Position numbers and translations under genes: made by a program
Notes under the pieces: model-generated
Seen by the model: the letters and a program-made list of their open reading frames with translations, nothing else
What the model was told of the DNA's origin: nothing
The model's database searches: none
NCBI GenBank assembly: GCA_032388755.1
Contig: CP135593.1
Location: 1,426,001 to 1,490,000, forward strand
Direction of reading: 5' to 3'
DNA length: 64,000 bases
Source of the DNA: Neisseria sp. DTU_2020_1000833_1_SI_GRL_NUU_006
Lineage (GTDB): Bacteria > Pseudomonadota > Gammaproteobacteria > Burkholderiales > Neisseriaceae
In this document: positions 57,594-64,000 of the stretch, in pieces
Numbering within the stretch: position 1 is the first letter of the stretch
Layout of the letters: the number at the start of each line of letters is the position of its first letter

Positions 57594-57659
57594 TATCGGG
57601 TATCCAAGATTTGGGGGGCAGTCCAGCTCTCAGACGACCTTTAGCAGGATATTTGATGT

Positions 57660-58124
57660 TTAGCGCACGCGACAGGAAGTTTCTACACGGTTGCCGTACG
57701 GATCGGTAAAGCTGAAGAATGCTTCACCGTTTTTCTCATGCCATTCCGCACCTTTGCCGAACAGGCCGCGGTTGGAAGTGTAGCGCGAGCCGGAACCGGA
57801 AACATCTGATGACAATACAGCGCGTTTGTCGTCAAGACGCAATTCCAACTGATCGTTATTCAAATTGCGGACATCAACAGACAATCCATTCTCACAAGAG
57901 AATGTGCGCAAACGGCGGGACTCTGATGTGCGACGGTTTTCTTCGTAACGTCGCTCTTCACGGCGCATCTCATTACGGTCGTAATTATCATCACGATTGT
58001 CGTAACGGCGTTCATGGCGATGCTCGTGGCGGGAACCACGTTCGAAATCATAATCCATGTCGGGTGCAACGCATGCACCAAGGGATAATGCAGCGGCAAC
58101 AGCCAGTAATACTTTTGATTTCAT
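57660..58124 (-). CDS. MliC/SliC-like lysozyme-inhibitor lipoprotein
   Basis: 154 residues. Signal VLLAVAAALSLGACVA with lipobox (Cys 18). A highly charged Arg/Glu/His linker follows to about residue 70. The C-terminal domain has RTFSCENGLSVDVRNLNNDQ, LELRLDDKRAVLSSDVSGSG, FGKGAEWHEKNGEAFFSFTD and ETSC: Cys pair and W-x-E pattern of the MliC fold. In pathogens such proteins inhibit C-type lysozyme at the surface; here that is an inference. The bare DUS arm next to it at 57629 was probably its terminator before the IS3 element arrived. Confidence 0.72.
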   Translation of the reverse strand: MKSKVLLAVAAALSLGACVAPDMDYDFERGSRHEHRHERRYDNRDDNYDRNEMRREERRYEENRRTSESRRLRTFSCENGLSVDVRNLNNDQLELRLDDKRAVLSSDVSGSGSRYTSNRGLFGKGAEWHEKNGEAFFSFTDPYGNRVETSCRVR

Positions 58125-58352
58125 AAATAAATATCTCCTAAATAGAGGAATTTGTCTGCTAAATGCGCTCTCATGTTATAAACATTTCTACCTCCAAACA
58201 AGCGGGATTACGCTAATTTACCCGATATTCCTAAAACCGGTTGTTTGCAGGCAAAAAAGATATTTTTAATGATATTAACCAACATGAGTTTACATGATTG
58301 TGAAAAAAAATCCGCACCATTGCCAGATGCGGACAGTCGATCCAACCGGTAT

Positions 58353-58478
58353 TTAACGCTGACGTGCCTTAAAGCGCGGGTTACTCTTACAAATAACGTA
58401 AACCTTACCCTTCCTTCGGACTATTTGACAGTCGCGGTGGCGTTTTTTCGCTGTTTTCAGTGAAGATAAAACTTGCAT
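58353..58478 (-). CDS. rpmJ: Ribosomal protein L36, zinc-independent paralogue
   Basis: 41 residues: MQVLSSLKTAKKRHRDCQIV, then RRKGKVYVICKSNPRFKARQ. The 41-residue size and missing zinc-ligand Cys/His set identify the alternative (YkgO-like) L36, used when zinc is scarce. Its ATG overlaps the L31 stop by one base (TAATG), so the two genes are coupled. Too short for routine gene finding at high cut-offs. Confidence 0.92.
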   Translation of the reverse strand: MQVLSSLKTAKKRHRDCQIVRRKGKVYVICKSNPRFKARQR

Positions 58479-58753
58479 TATTTGTCCTTTCTAAATGAAG
58501 ACATCATCGATTGGAAACGCTGATTGAACTTGCTCGCACGCCCTTCAGTGTTAACGTTTCGCTGTCTGCCGGTGTACACAGGATGAGATGCAGACGACGT
58601 ATCCAGCGCGAAAAGCGGGTATTCTTTTCCATCTTTCCAAACCATCGTCTTACCATGCGTCTCCGCACAAGAGCGGATAAGCCAGCCTTCATTTGCACCG
58701 CTGTCGAAAAATAAAACAGTACGGTAATTATCAGGATGAATATTCGGTTTCAT
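58478..58753 (-). CDS. rpmE2: Ribosomal protein L31 type B (zinc-independent)
   Basis: 91 residues: MKPNIHPDNYRTVLFFDSGA, GWLIRSCAETHGKTMVWKDG, SSASHPVYTGRQRNVNTEGR, ASKFNQRFQSMMSSFRKDK. It lacks the CxxC zinc ribbon of type A L31. Start ATG at 58753; a TTG one codon earlier is rejected. Preceded by GGAG and a probable Zur box. With L36 it replaces the zinc-bound versions and spares zinc. Confidence 0.95.
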   Translation of the reverse strand: MKPNIHPDNYRTVLFFDSGANEGWLIRSCAETHGKTMVWKDGKEYPLFALDTSSASHPVYTGRQRNVNTEGRASKFNQRFQSMMSSFRKDK

Positions 58754-58774
58754 CAATCAATACTCCATAATTAA

Positions 58775-58797
58775 TATGTTATAATATAACATTATAC
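58775..58797. promoter_or_regulatory. Zur box upstream of rpmE2-rpmJ
   Basis: TGTTATAATATAACA at 58777-58791 is a perfect 15-bp palindrome within a wider near-palindrome. It agrees with the known Zur consensus (GTTATaaTATAAC). It lies about 25 bases before the L31 start, over the expected promoter. Confidence 0.85.
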
Positions 58798-58904
58798 GCT
58801 ATTTTAAAAATATCGCAAGTTCCCTCCAAATACCTTTTCATAAAAAAGAAATACGGATAAGGCATTAAACCTTACCCGTACTTCTTTTTCATGTATTTTA
58901 ACGG

Positions 58905-59642
58905 TTATTCAACAACATAACCTTCTTTATCCCAATGCGTTTTCTTCACCAGCTGATCGTTGGAATAAACCGATTCTGACTTTTTGGCCCCATCTTCGTA
59001 CCATTCCAAAACAATACCATTACGACGACCATTAGAAATGCTGATTTCCGATAAAATACGACCATTTTCGTCCCAACTCAAAATCTCAGTCGGTTTATCG
59101 TTGACCATATTCATTTCCATCTTCGGACTGCCGTCCGGATACCATTGCTTCCAATAACCGTTGGCTTTGTCGTGTTTGAACTGGATCTCGCTTTCCTTCA
59201 CCCCATTACGGTAATATCGCGAACCGGTTCCTTCGCTCAAACCGTTTTGATAAGGCATCACAGCAGATTTCTTACCGTTCGGATACCAGTTTGTCCATTC
59301 ACCGTTCGGCTTGCTGTTTTTATAAGTCCCTACCATTTTTTTCTGTCCGTTGAAATGCCAAAGCGTCAACGTCCCATTATCTAACACAGGAACAAATACT
59401 TTAATTTGCCCTGCAGGAACTTCATACGGATCAGAATATTTCTTCATGGACGGGTAATAAAAATCCTGCGCTTTGGCAATACCTGATTGAACCGTATATT
59501 GTCGGACATAAGCAACCGATGACATCGTTGCTGTAATTTTGCCATGTTGATTAAAATAAACAGAATGGGATTGCGCCCATGTTTGAGAAAATACGCCTAA
59601 AAGCAGTACGACAGCCAAACTTTTTTGCCAATATTGAATCAT
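58905..59642 (-). CDS. Exported YwqK/MORN-like repeat protein
   Basis: 245 residues. Sec signal LAVVLLLGVFSQTWAQS. Repeats of the form (W/Y)-x-x-(G/N)-G-x-(K/x): LWHFNGQKKMVGTYKNSKPN, GEWTNWYPNGKKSAVMPYQN, GTGSRYYRNGVKESEIQFKH, GYWKQWYPDGSPKMEMNMVN and VLEWYEDGAKKSESVYSND. These are the repeats of the 'YwqK antitoxin' family, a misleading name because most members have no toxin. Periplasmic role unknown. Confidence 0.78.
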   Translation of the reverse strand: MIQYWQKSLAVVLLLGVFSQTWAQSHSVYFNQHGKITATMSSVAYVRQYTVQSGIAKAQDFYYPSMKKYSDPYEVPAGQIKVFVPVLDNGTLTLWHFNGQKKMVGTYKNSKPNGEWTNWYPNGKKSAVMPYQNGLSEGTGSRYYRNGVKESEIQFKHDKANGYWKQWYPDGSPKMEMNMVNDKPTEILSWDENGRILSEISISNGRRNGIVLEWYEDGAKKSESVYSNDQLVKKTHWDKEGYVVE

Positions 59643-59914
59643 TGTCAGATTATCCGGAAACTGGAGCCAATAATATCGCTCCTTAGATTAAATGTGCAGA
59701 TTGAAGTATTCCGACGACACATCATTGTGTTCGTATCATTATAACTTTCATAGCATGGATTGTTAAACACAATATCCGTGCAGGCTATTGATATAAAAGA
59801 CAATAACTTCGAAAAATGGTTCAATTCAATACAAGCAGCATCAATACATCATTTAAAAACAGGTACCTATCATATTTATTAAGGATGTTTATAAACTAGG
59901 TAAATATTTTCTAA

Positions 59915-60021
59915 TATAGTGGATTAACTTTAAACCAGTACGGCGTTGCCTCACCTTGCCGTACTGTCTATACTGTCTGCGGCTTCGTCGCCTTATCCTG
60001 ATTTAAATTTAATCCACTATA
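59915..60021. repeat. Short-form Correia repeat (about 107 bp), opposite orientation
   Basis: Ends TATAGTGGATTAA and TTAATCCACTATA; internal CCAGTACGGCGTTGCC and CGGCTTCGTCGCCTTATCC are the reverse complement of the copy at 21876. Confidence 0.92.
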
Positions 60022-60049
60022 CATAGCAAGCCCCAAAATCCATAAAAAC

Positions 60050-60087
60050 AAACAGCCGCTTCCCTTAGATAAGGAAGCGGCTGTTTA
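60050..60087 (-). terminator. Terminator of the pheT-ihfA-merR-like operon
   Basis: AAACAGCCGCTTCC and GGAAGCGGCTGTTT around a short loop; no DUS. Directly beyond the last gene. Confidence 0.9.
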
Positions 60088-60096
60088 TCTAATAAA

Positions 60097-60414
60097 CTAA
60101 GCAAGTGCTTTTTGCAAATCTGCCAATATAGAATTCAGCCCTGCTTTAACCTCTTCCGCTTTTGCAGCAGGATGACCGTTTGCATCCAAAGAATCACGGC
60201 TGAAGCGGTCGACATAAGGCGCAAAGGTATCTTTCAGCTTCAGCAGTTTCACCACATCGGAACGGGTGTAACGATCGCCGCCGTAACCGACAACGATACC
60301 GTTCTCATGTTGCCACTGGGCAAATTGTGACGGGCTGATTTGCACCAGTTTGCACATTTCGTCCAGCGAGAAATAACGTTTTGCAGGAATAACGGGATTA
60401 ACGTTGTTTGTCAT
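60097..60414 (-). CDS. MerR-like DNA-binding protein downstream of ihfA
   Basis: 105 residues. AKRYFSLDEMCKLVQISPSQ then FAQWQHENGIVVGYGGDRYT and RSDVVKLLKLKDTF is a MerR-type winged helix; a short helical C-terminal part (ADLQKALA) follows without a sensor domain or metal cysteines. The ATG at 60414 lies inside the ihfA end, overlapping by 17 bases, so it is co-translated. pheT-ihfA followed by such a gene is common in other Gram-negatives. Role not known. Confidence 0.82.
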   Translation of the reverse strand: MTNNVNPVIPAKRYFSLDEMCKLVQISPSQFAQWQHENGIVVGYGGDRYTRSDVVKLLKLKDTFAPYVDRFSRDSLDANGHPAAKAEEVKAGLNSILADLQKALA

Positions 60415-60700
60415 AGTAATGCTCCACCATGCCTTTGAGTTTTTGGCTGGCATGGAAAGTTACTACGCGGCGGGCGGTAATCGGTACTTCTTCGCCGGTT
60501 TTCGGATTACGGCCGGGACGCTGCGGTTTGTCGCGCAACTGAAAATTACCGAAACCGGAAATTTTGATTTCTTCGCCGCGTGCCAAAGTGCTGCGGATTT
60601 CTTCAAAAAAGAGTTCGACGATTTCTTTGGCATCGTTTTTGGTTACATTGCTGACTTTATCTACCAAAATATCGGCCAATTCGGCTTTAGTTAATGTCAT
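60398..60700 (-). CDS. ihfA: Integration host factor, alpha subunit
   Basis: 100 residues. MTLTKAELADILVDKVSNVT, KNDAKEIVELFFEEIRSTLA, GEEIKISGFGNFQLRDKPQR, PGRNPKTGEEVPITARRVVT: the HU/IHF fold with the proline-bearing arm. DNA-bending partner of IhfB for recombination and regulation. Second gene of the pheT operon, 73 bases after pheT, overlapping the next gene. IHF is also known to bind some Correia elements. Confidence 0.96.
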   Translation of the reverse strand: MTLTKAELADILVDKVSNVTKNDAKEIVELFFEEIRSTLARGEEIKISGFGNFQLRDKPQRPGRNPKTGEEVPITARRVVTFHASQKLKGMVEHYYDKQR

Positions 60701-60773
60701 ATTATTACCTTCTGTTGTAACAGGTGCAGATTATTACCAATTTCTATTTAAAATTCAAGCGAATATTTATTTT

Positions 60774-63137
60774 TTAGCTGCGAAGTTGCACTCCCGCAGC
60801 AGTTGCCGCGTCAATCAGTTTTCCGATAACCGGCTCGACTGTTTCATCCGTCAGCGTGTTTTCCATATCCTGCAAAATTACTTTGACCGCCATGCTCTTC
60901 ATCCCTTCAGGCAGGCCCGTACCGCGATACACGTCAAATACGCTGATTTCCTGTACCAACTTGTTTGCTGCGCCGTTCAAGGCGGCCAACAAATCATCAT
61001 GAGTCATGGTTTCAGGCATCACAAACGCCAAATCCCTGCGCACCGGCTGAAATTTCGATACTGCCTGATAACGCGTTTTTTCGCGTTCCAACACGGCGGC
61101 CATATCGATTTCAAATACCAGCGGCGCTTGCGGCAAGTCGTATTTTTGCAGCCATTTCGGGTGCAATTCGCCGACAAAGCCGATGACTTGGCCGTCTGAA
61201 ACGATATTGGCGGCGCGGCCGGGATGCAGGGCGGGATGTTCGGTTTTGACAAACTCAACCACTTTGTTTTTCAAAAGATTTTCTACATCGGCCTTGATGT
61301 CGTAAAAATCCGCGTTGCGCGTTTTCTCGCCCCATTGTTCGGGCATCGCCGCGCCGTACCACAGGCCGCCGATGCGTTCGTTTTGTACAAACCGGCCATC
61401 TGAACCTTTGCTGAACACGCGAGCGATTTCAAACACACGCACGCGGTTTTGCTTGCGGTTCAGATTGTTTTGCAGAATTTCCACCAAGCCGCCGATGAGC
61501 GTGGAACGCATCACGGCATACTGAGCCGCCAGCGGGTTTTGCAGACGGATGGGGTTGGCGTTGGCGGCAAAATCGTGTTCCCACTGCTCGTCAACGAAGG
61601 CATAGCTGACCATTTCGCGGTAGCCGCGCGCCGCCATTTCGTTATAAACGGCAAAACGCGGACGGCGGGTTTCGGGCAGCGCCAGCATTTTCAGACGACC
61701 TGACGTGTAATCGTCGGAGATATTTTCATAGCCGTAAACGCGGCCGATTTCTTCAATCAAATCGGCTTCGATTTCGATGTCGAAACGGAAGCTCGGCGCG
61801 GTAACGCGGAAGCCTTCCGCCGTTTTTTCAGGCTGCAGGCCCAAGTGCTGCAAAATGGTTTCCACCTGTTCGGCAGGAATGTCCACGCCCAACACGGTTT
61901 TCAGACGACCCAAACGCAATTCGACCTGTTTGTTTTCAGGTAGCCTGCCCAACGCTTCCACCATTTCACCTGCCGCACCGCCGCAGATTTGCAAAACCAA
62001 TTCGGTAGCGCGTTCGATGGCGTCAGCCTGCAAACGGTAATCCACGCCGCGCTCAAAGCGGAACGACGAATCCGAGCCAAAACCGTATTGGCGAGATTTG
62101 CCGGCAATGATTTCAGGCGCAAACCAAGCCGCTTCCAGCACGATATTTTGCGTGTCGTCTGAAACTGCACTCGCTGCGCCGCCCATCAGACCCGCCAAAC
62201 TCAACGCGCCTTTTTCGTCGGCCACCACCAGCGTATTTTCAGACAGAGAGACGGTTTTCTCGTTCAGGCATTCCAGCGTTTCACCCTCTTGCGCGCGGCG
62301 GATGTGCAGGCTGCCTGAAAGTTTGTCGGCATCGAAAACATGCATCGGCTGACCGATTTCCAGCATTACATAATTGCCAATGTCCACCAGCGCGGAAATA
62401 CTGCGGATACCGCTGCGCTCCAAACGCTGCTTCATCCAATCCGGCGTAGCGGCGCGCGCGTTCACGTTTTCAATCACGCGGCTGATAAAGCGGCCGCAAT
62501 CGGCAGGCGCATCAATCTGCACGGGCTGTTTGCGGCTGCCCGTGATTGGCGCAGCATGGATTGCAGGCTGCTTGAACGCGCAACCCGTCAATGCGGACAC
62601 TTCGCGCGCGATGCCTTTGATGCTCAGGCAGTCGGCACGGTTCGGCGTGATTTTCAGCGTGAAGACCGTGTCGTCCAAATCCAGATATTCGCGGATGTTT
62701 GTGCCAACGGGAGCATCTTGCGGCAGAATGTGCAGGCCGTTCACGCCGTCGTCGGGCAGTCCGAGTTCATCGGTGGAACACAACATTCCGTTCGACACCA
62801 CGCCCCGCATCTTGGTCGGCTTGATTTTGAAATTGCCCGGCAACACCGCACCCGGCAATGAACACGGCACTTTGATGCCCGCTTTCACATTCGGCGCACC
62901 GCACACAATCTGCACCAACTCGCCCGTACCCGCATCGACTTGGGTAACGTTCAAACGGTCGGCATCAGGATGTTTTTCAACGGATTTCACTTCAGCAATT
63001 ACCACGCCTGTAAACGCAGGTGCGGCAGTCTCGGCTTCTTCCACTTCCAAGCCGGACATGGTTAACAGGTGTTCCAGCTTATCGGCGGAAAGTTCGGTAT
63101 CGGCTTGGGTTTTCAGCCATGAGTAGGAGAATTGCAT
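60774..63137 (-). CDS. pheT: Phenylalanine--tRNA ligase, beta subunit
   Basis: 787 residues. MQFSYSWLKTQADTELSADK, the tRNA-binding domain (VVIAEVKSVEKHPDADRLNV, VQIVCGAPNVKAGIKVP), B3/B4 editing domain, B5 region and C-terminal anticodon-binding FDX-ACB domain (SKFQPVRRDLAFVMPETMTH). Full length. Its normal partner pheS should lie directly upstream but does not; 142 bases beyond the start comes the end of an HrgA-like gene. Several DUS dialects occur in it, listed as a finding. Confidence 0.95.
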   Translation of the reverse strand: MQFSYSWLKTQADTELSADKLEHLLTMSGLEVEEAETAAPAFTGVVIAEVKSVEKHPDADRLNVTQVDAGTGELVQIVCGAPNVKAGIKVPCSLPGAVLPGNFKIKPTKMRGVVSNGMLCSTDELGLPDDGVNGLHILPQDAPVGTNIREYLDLDDTVFTLKITPNRADCLSIKGIAREVSALTGCAFKQPAIHAAPITGSRKQPVQIDAPADCGRFISRVIENVNARAATPDWMKQRLERSGIRSISALVDIGNYVMLEIGQPMHVFDADKLSGSLHIRRAQEGETLECLNEKTVSLSENTLVVADEKGALSLAGLMGGAASAVSDDTQNIVLEAAWFAPEIIAGKSRQYGFGSDSSFRFERGVDYRLQADAIERATELVLQICGGAAGEMVEALGRLPENKQVELRLGRLKTVLGVDIPAEQVETILQHLGLQPEKTAEGFRVTAPSFRFDIEIEADLIEEIGRVYGYENISDDYTSGRLKMLALPETRRPRFAVYNEMAARGYREMVSYAFVDEQWEHDFAANANPIRLQNPLAAQYAVMRSTLIGGLVEILQNNLNRKQNRVRVFEIARVFSKGSDGRFVQNERIGGLWYGAAMPEQWGEKTRNADFYDIKADVENLLKNKVVEFVKTEHPALHPGRAANIVSDGQVIGFVGELHPKWLQKYDLPQAPLVFEIDMAAVLEREKTRYQAVSKFQPVRRDLAFVMPETMTHDDLLAALNGAANKLVQEISVFDVYRGTGLPEGMKSMAVKVILQDMENTLTDETVEPVIGKLIDAATAAGVQLRS

Positions 63138-63196
63138 GTTATGTTCTCAATCAACTAATTAACTTTTTATCAGATTTTGTTTTCAGACGGCGTTTA

Positions 63197-63258
63197 AGGC
63201 TACCTGAAAATGTGCAGGCTGCTTTTACTTTGTTGAAGTCAATGCTCTCAGGTAGCCT
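63197..63258 (-). terminator. Eikenella-type DUS pair after the HrgA-like gene
   Basis: AGGCTACCTGAA (63197-63208) faces TCAGGTAGCCT (63248-63258). This is the AG-eikDUS form, not the host's. A GCCGTCTGAA core also lies just before pheT, at 63182-63191. Confidence 0.75.
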
Positions 63259-63279
63259 TTGCTTTGGGATTGCAGCCGT

Positions 63280-64000
63280 TTATTTCAAAGTAGCCTGCAA
63301 CATGGTAATGGTATCCAAATATTTTTGCAGCTTGTCTACCGTCAAAATCTCATCGAACTCACTGCTAAATCGCGCAGGATATTGTGGCTCAAAATCGGTA
63401 ACAGTCTTTAGAAATTGTGCGAAATTGGGATTTTTATCCGCCAATTCGTACACCACCGAATAATCCATTTTCTCTTTAAATCTCGCAGGCGACAAAATTA
63501 CACTTTTCTCAATATTATCAATATTCAAATGGATAATCCCAATACCAAAACTCTGGCTTAGCTTTTGCAGTGCCTCAATAAACTGGCTATCCTGTTTAAT
63601 GTGTAAAGCCACCAAATAGCCTTCATTCGCCCAACTGGAATTACTCACCGCCTGAAAGAAATATTCCTTGTAATTGGAAGTATTTAATTCTTTTTTCAGC
63701 TCAAACGAAAAAATCTTGATTGGTGAAATATCAAATTTCTTAATAAACGGCAACACATTGTTTTTCTGGTAATTAGCGTATTCAAAATTCACCGCCACCA
63801 TATCAGGATACAGCCATTTATCTTCGCCTTTCTGCCCTTTGGAACTTTCTTCGTGAAAAATCGTTTTGGGATAGGCTTGGAAATAATCACTATGTTTTAA
63901 AAAATGTGCCAAAACTGGGTGCAAATCGCGTTCGTGGAACGTGGATTTCTTGGTATGAGTAAGGGAGACAGGCTGCTTTGAGGCGTGGTTAAACTGGTGT
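63280..64000 (-). CDS. HrgA/COG2958-like protein with PD-(D/E)xK-like motif, 5' end outside the window
   Basis: The frame enters from the right edge (HQFNHASKQPVSLTHTKKST, then FHERDLHPVLAHFLKHSDYF) and ends at 63280. At least 239 residues, 5' part missing. The FHERDLHPVLAHF core and KTIFHEESS are family marks of COG2958/HrgA, proteins often next to or in place of restriction enzymes. WLYPDMVAVNF (PD near 63804) and IFSFELKKEL (E-L-K near 63702) have the spacing of a PD-(D/E)xK nuclease site. The missing N-terminus should hold a HARE helix-turn-helix. Base composition and DUS type are foreign. Function is inferred. Confidence 0.65.
   Translation of the reverse strand, partial: HQFNHASKQPVSLTHTKKSTFHERDLHPVLAHFLKHSDYFQAYPKTIFHEESSKGQKGEDKWLYPDMVAVNFEYANYQKNNVLPFIKKFDISPIKIFSFELKKELNTSNYKEYFFQAVSNSSWANEGYLVALHIKQDSQFIEALQKLSQSFGIGIIHLNIDNIEKSVILSPARFKEKMDYSVVYELADKNPNFAQFLKTVTDFEPQYPARFSSEFDEILTVDKLQKYLDTITMLQATLK

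Larger units (their letters stand above)
56894..57625 (+). mobile_element. Internally deleted IS3-family element
   Basis: Imperfect inverted ends: TGAACTGCACCCCCAAAG on the left, and on the right GATTTGGGGGGCAGTCCA (reverse: TGGACTGCCCCCCAAATC). Only about 730 bp against about 1.2-1.3 kb for a whole IS of this group. orfA is whole, orfB has lost its middle. The element lies in the loop of a DUS pair: GGTCGTCTGAAAA just left and CTCAGACGACC just right. Confidence 0.82.
59643..60096. other. Intergenic region with Correia element and terminator
   Basis: 454 bases. The left 270 are AT-rich with nothing I recognise beyond the likely promoter of the YwqK-like gene. The right part holds the Correia repeat and the operon terminator listed separately. 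Confidence 0.6.

Noticed and set aside
57719..58126. Plus-strand frame opposite the MliC-like lipoprotein
   Set aside because: The opposite strand has a clear lipobox, domain motifs and a stop at the DUS arm; this one has none.
58905..59642. Toxin-antitoxin module (YwqK antitoxin name)
   Set aside because: The protein is exported and repeat-based, and no toxin-like gene is next to it.

Overview
The window is a stretch of a commensal Neisseria chromosome. The main evidence is the very frequent 12-mer AGGTCGTCTGAA, usually in inverted pairs just after genes. This matches the DNA uptake sequence (DUS) dialect called AG-mucDUS, known from the N. mucosa / N. sicca group, and not the ATGCCGTCTGAA form of N. 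meningitidis and N. gonorrhoeae. Correia-type repeats, a dRS3-like repeat pair and an IS1106-like element agree, as do closely Neisseria-like proteins (IF-2, PglL, NadR/FarR, GapA). Most genes are housekeeping genes in short operons closed by DUS-hairpin terminators.

Layout. 0-4 kb: a glnS 5' part that becomes an AT-rich foreign reading frame and leaves the window, then a DeoR-type regulator, a YdjA-like nitroreductase and serC. 4.3-9.3 kb: the rimP-nusA-infB operon with a terminator-like hairpin in its leader. 9.3-9.8 kb: a probable integrase scar beside tRNA-Leu(CAA). 10-17 kb: a SCO1-type copper chaperone, hisG and hisD with a GIY-YIG nuclease gene between them, and the cysT-cysW-cysA sulfate importer. 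17-25.4 kb: a short YtfE/DnrN-like protein, tRNA-Asn, nfsB, the O-oligosaccharyltransferase pglL and recC. 25.6-32.4 kb: an accessory island with gabT, gabD and an amino-acid permease between two defective IS1106-like copies, using a different DUS dialect. 32.4-50.4 kb: lipoproteins, an M48 protease, a PBP7-type peptidase, clpX, acnB, a DAHP-synthase-like protein without catalytic motifs, an AsmA protein, gapA, nadR-hpaC, murU, rarD, luxS, cyaY, lptM-lysA and rfbC. 50.4-51.1 kb: a repeat-rich gap. 51.1-57 kb: a SulP transporter beside a frameshifted carbonic anhydrase gene, an aromatic amino-acid permease and pta. 57-60 kb: an internally deleted IS3-family element, an MliC-like lipoprotein and the zinc-independent L31/L36 pair under a probable Zur box. 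60-64 kb: pheT-ihfA-merR-like. pheS is not next to pheT; an HrgA/COG2958-type gene with a PD...ExK nuclease-like signature lies there instead, with Eikenella-type DUS.

Working together. The gab island would let the cell import an amino acid (GABA is the obvious guess) and convert it to succinate. Its promoter overlaps a strong dyad just inside the left IS. The SulP transporter and carbonic anhydrase probably formed a bicarbonate supply pair, now damaged. The clearest signs of transfer are the glnS chimera, the tRNA-Leu scar, the gab island and the pheS/pheT junction. At the last two, a change of DUS dialect marks the imported DNA.
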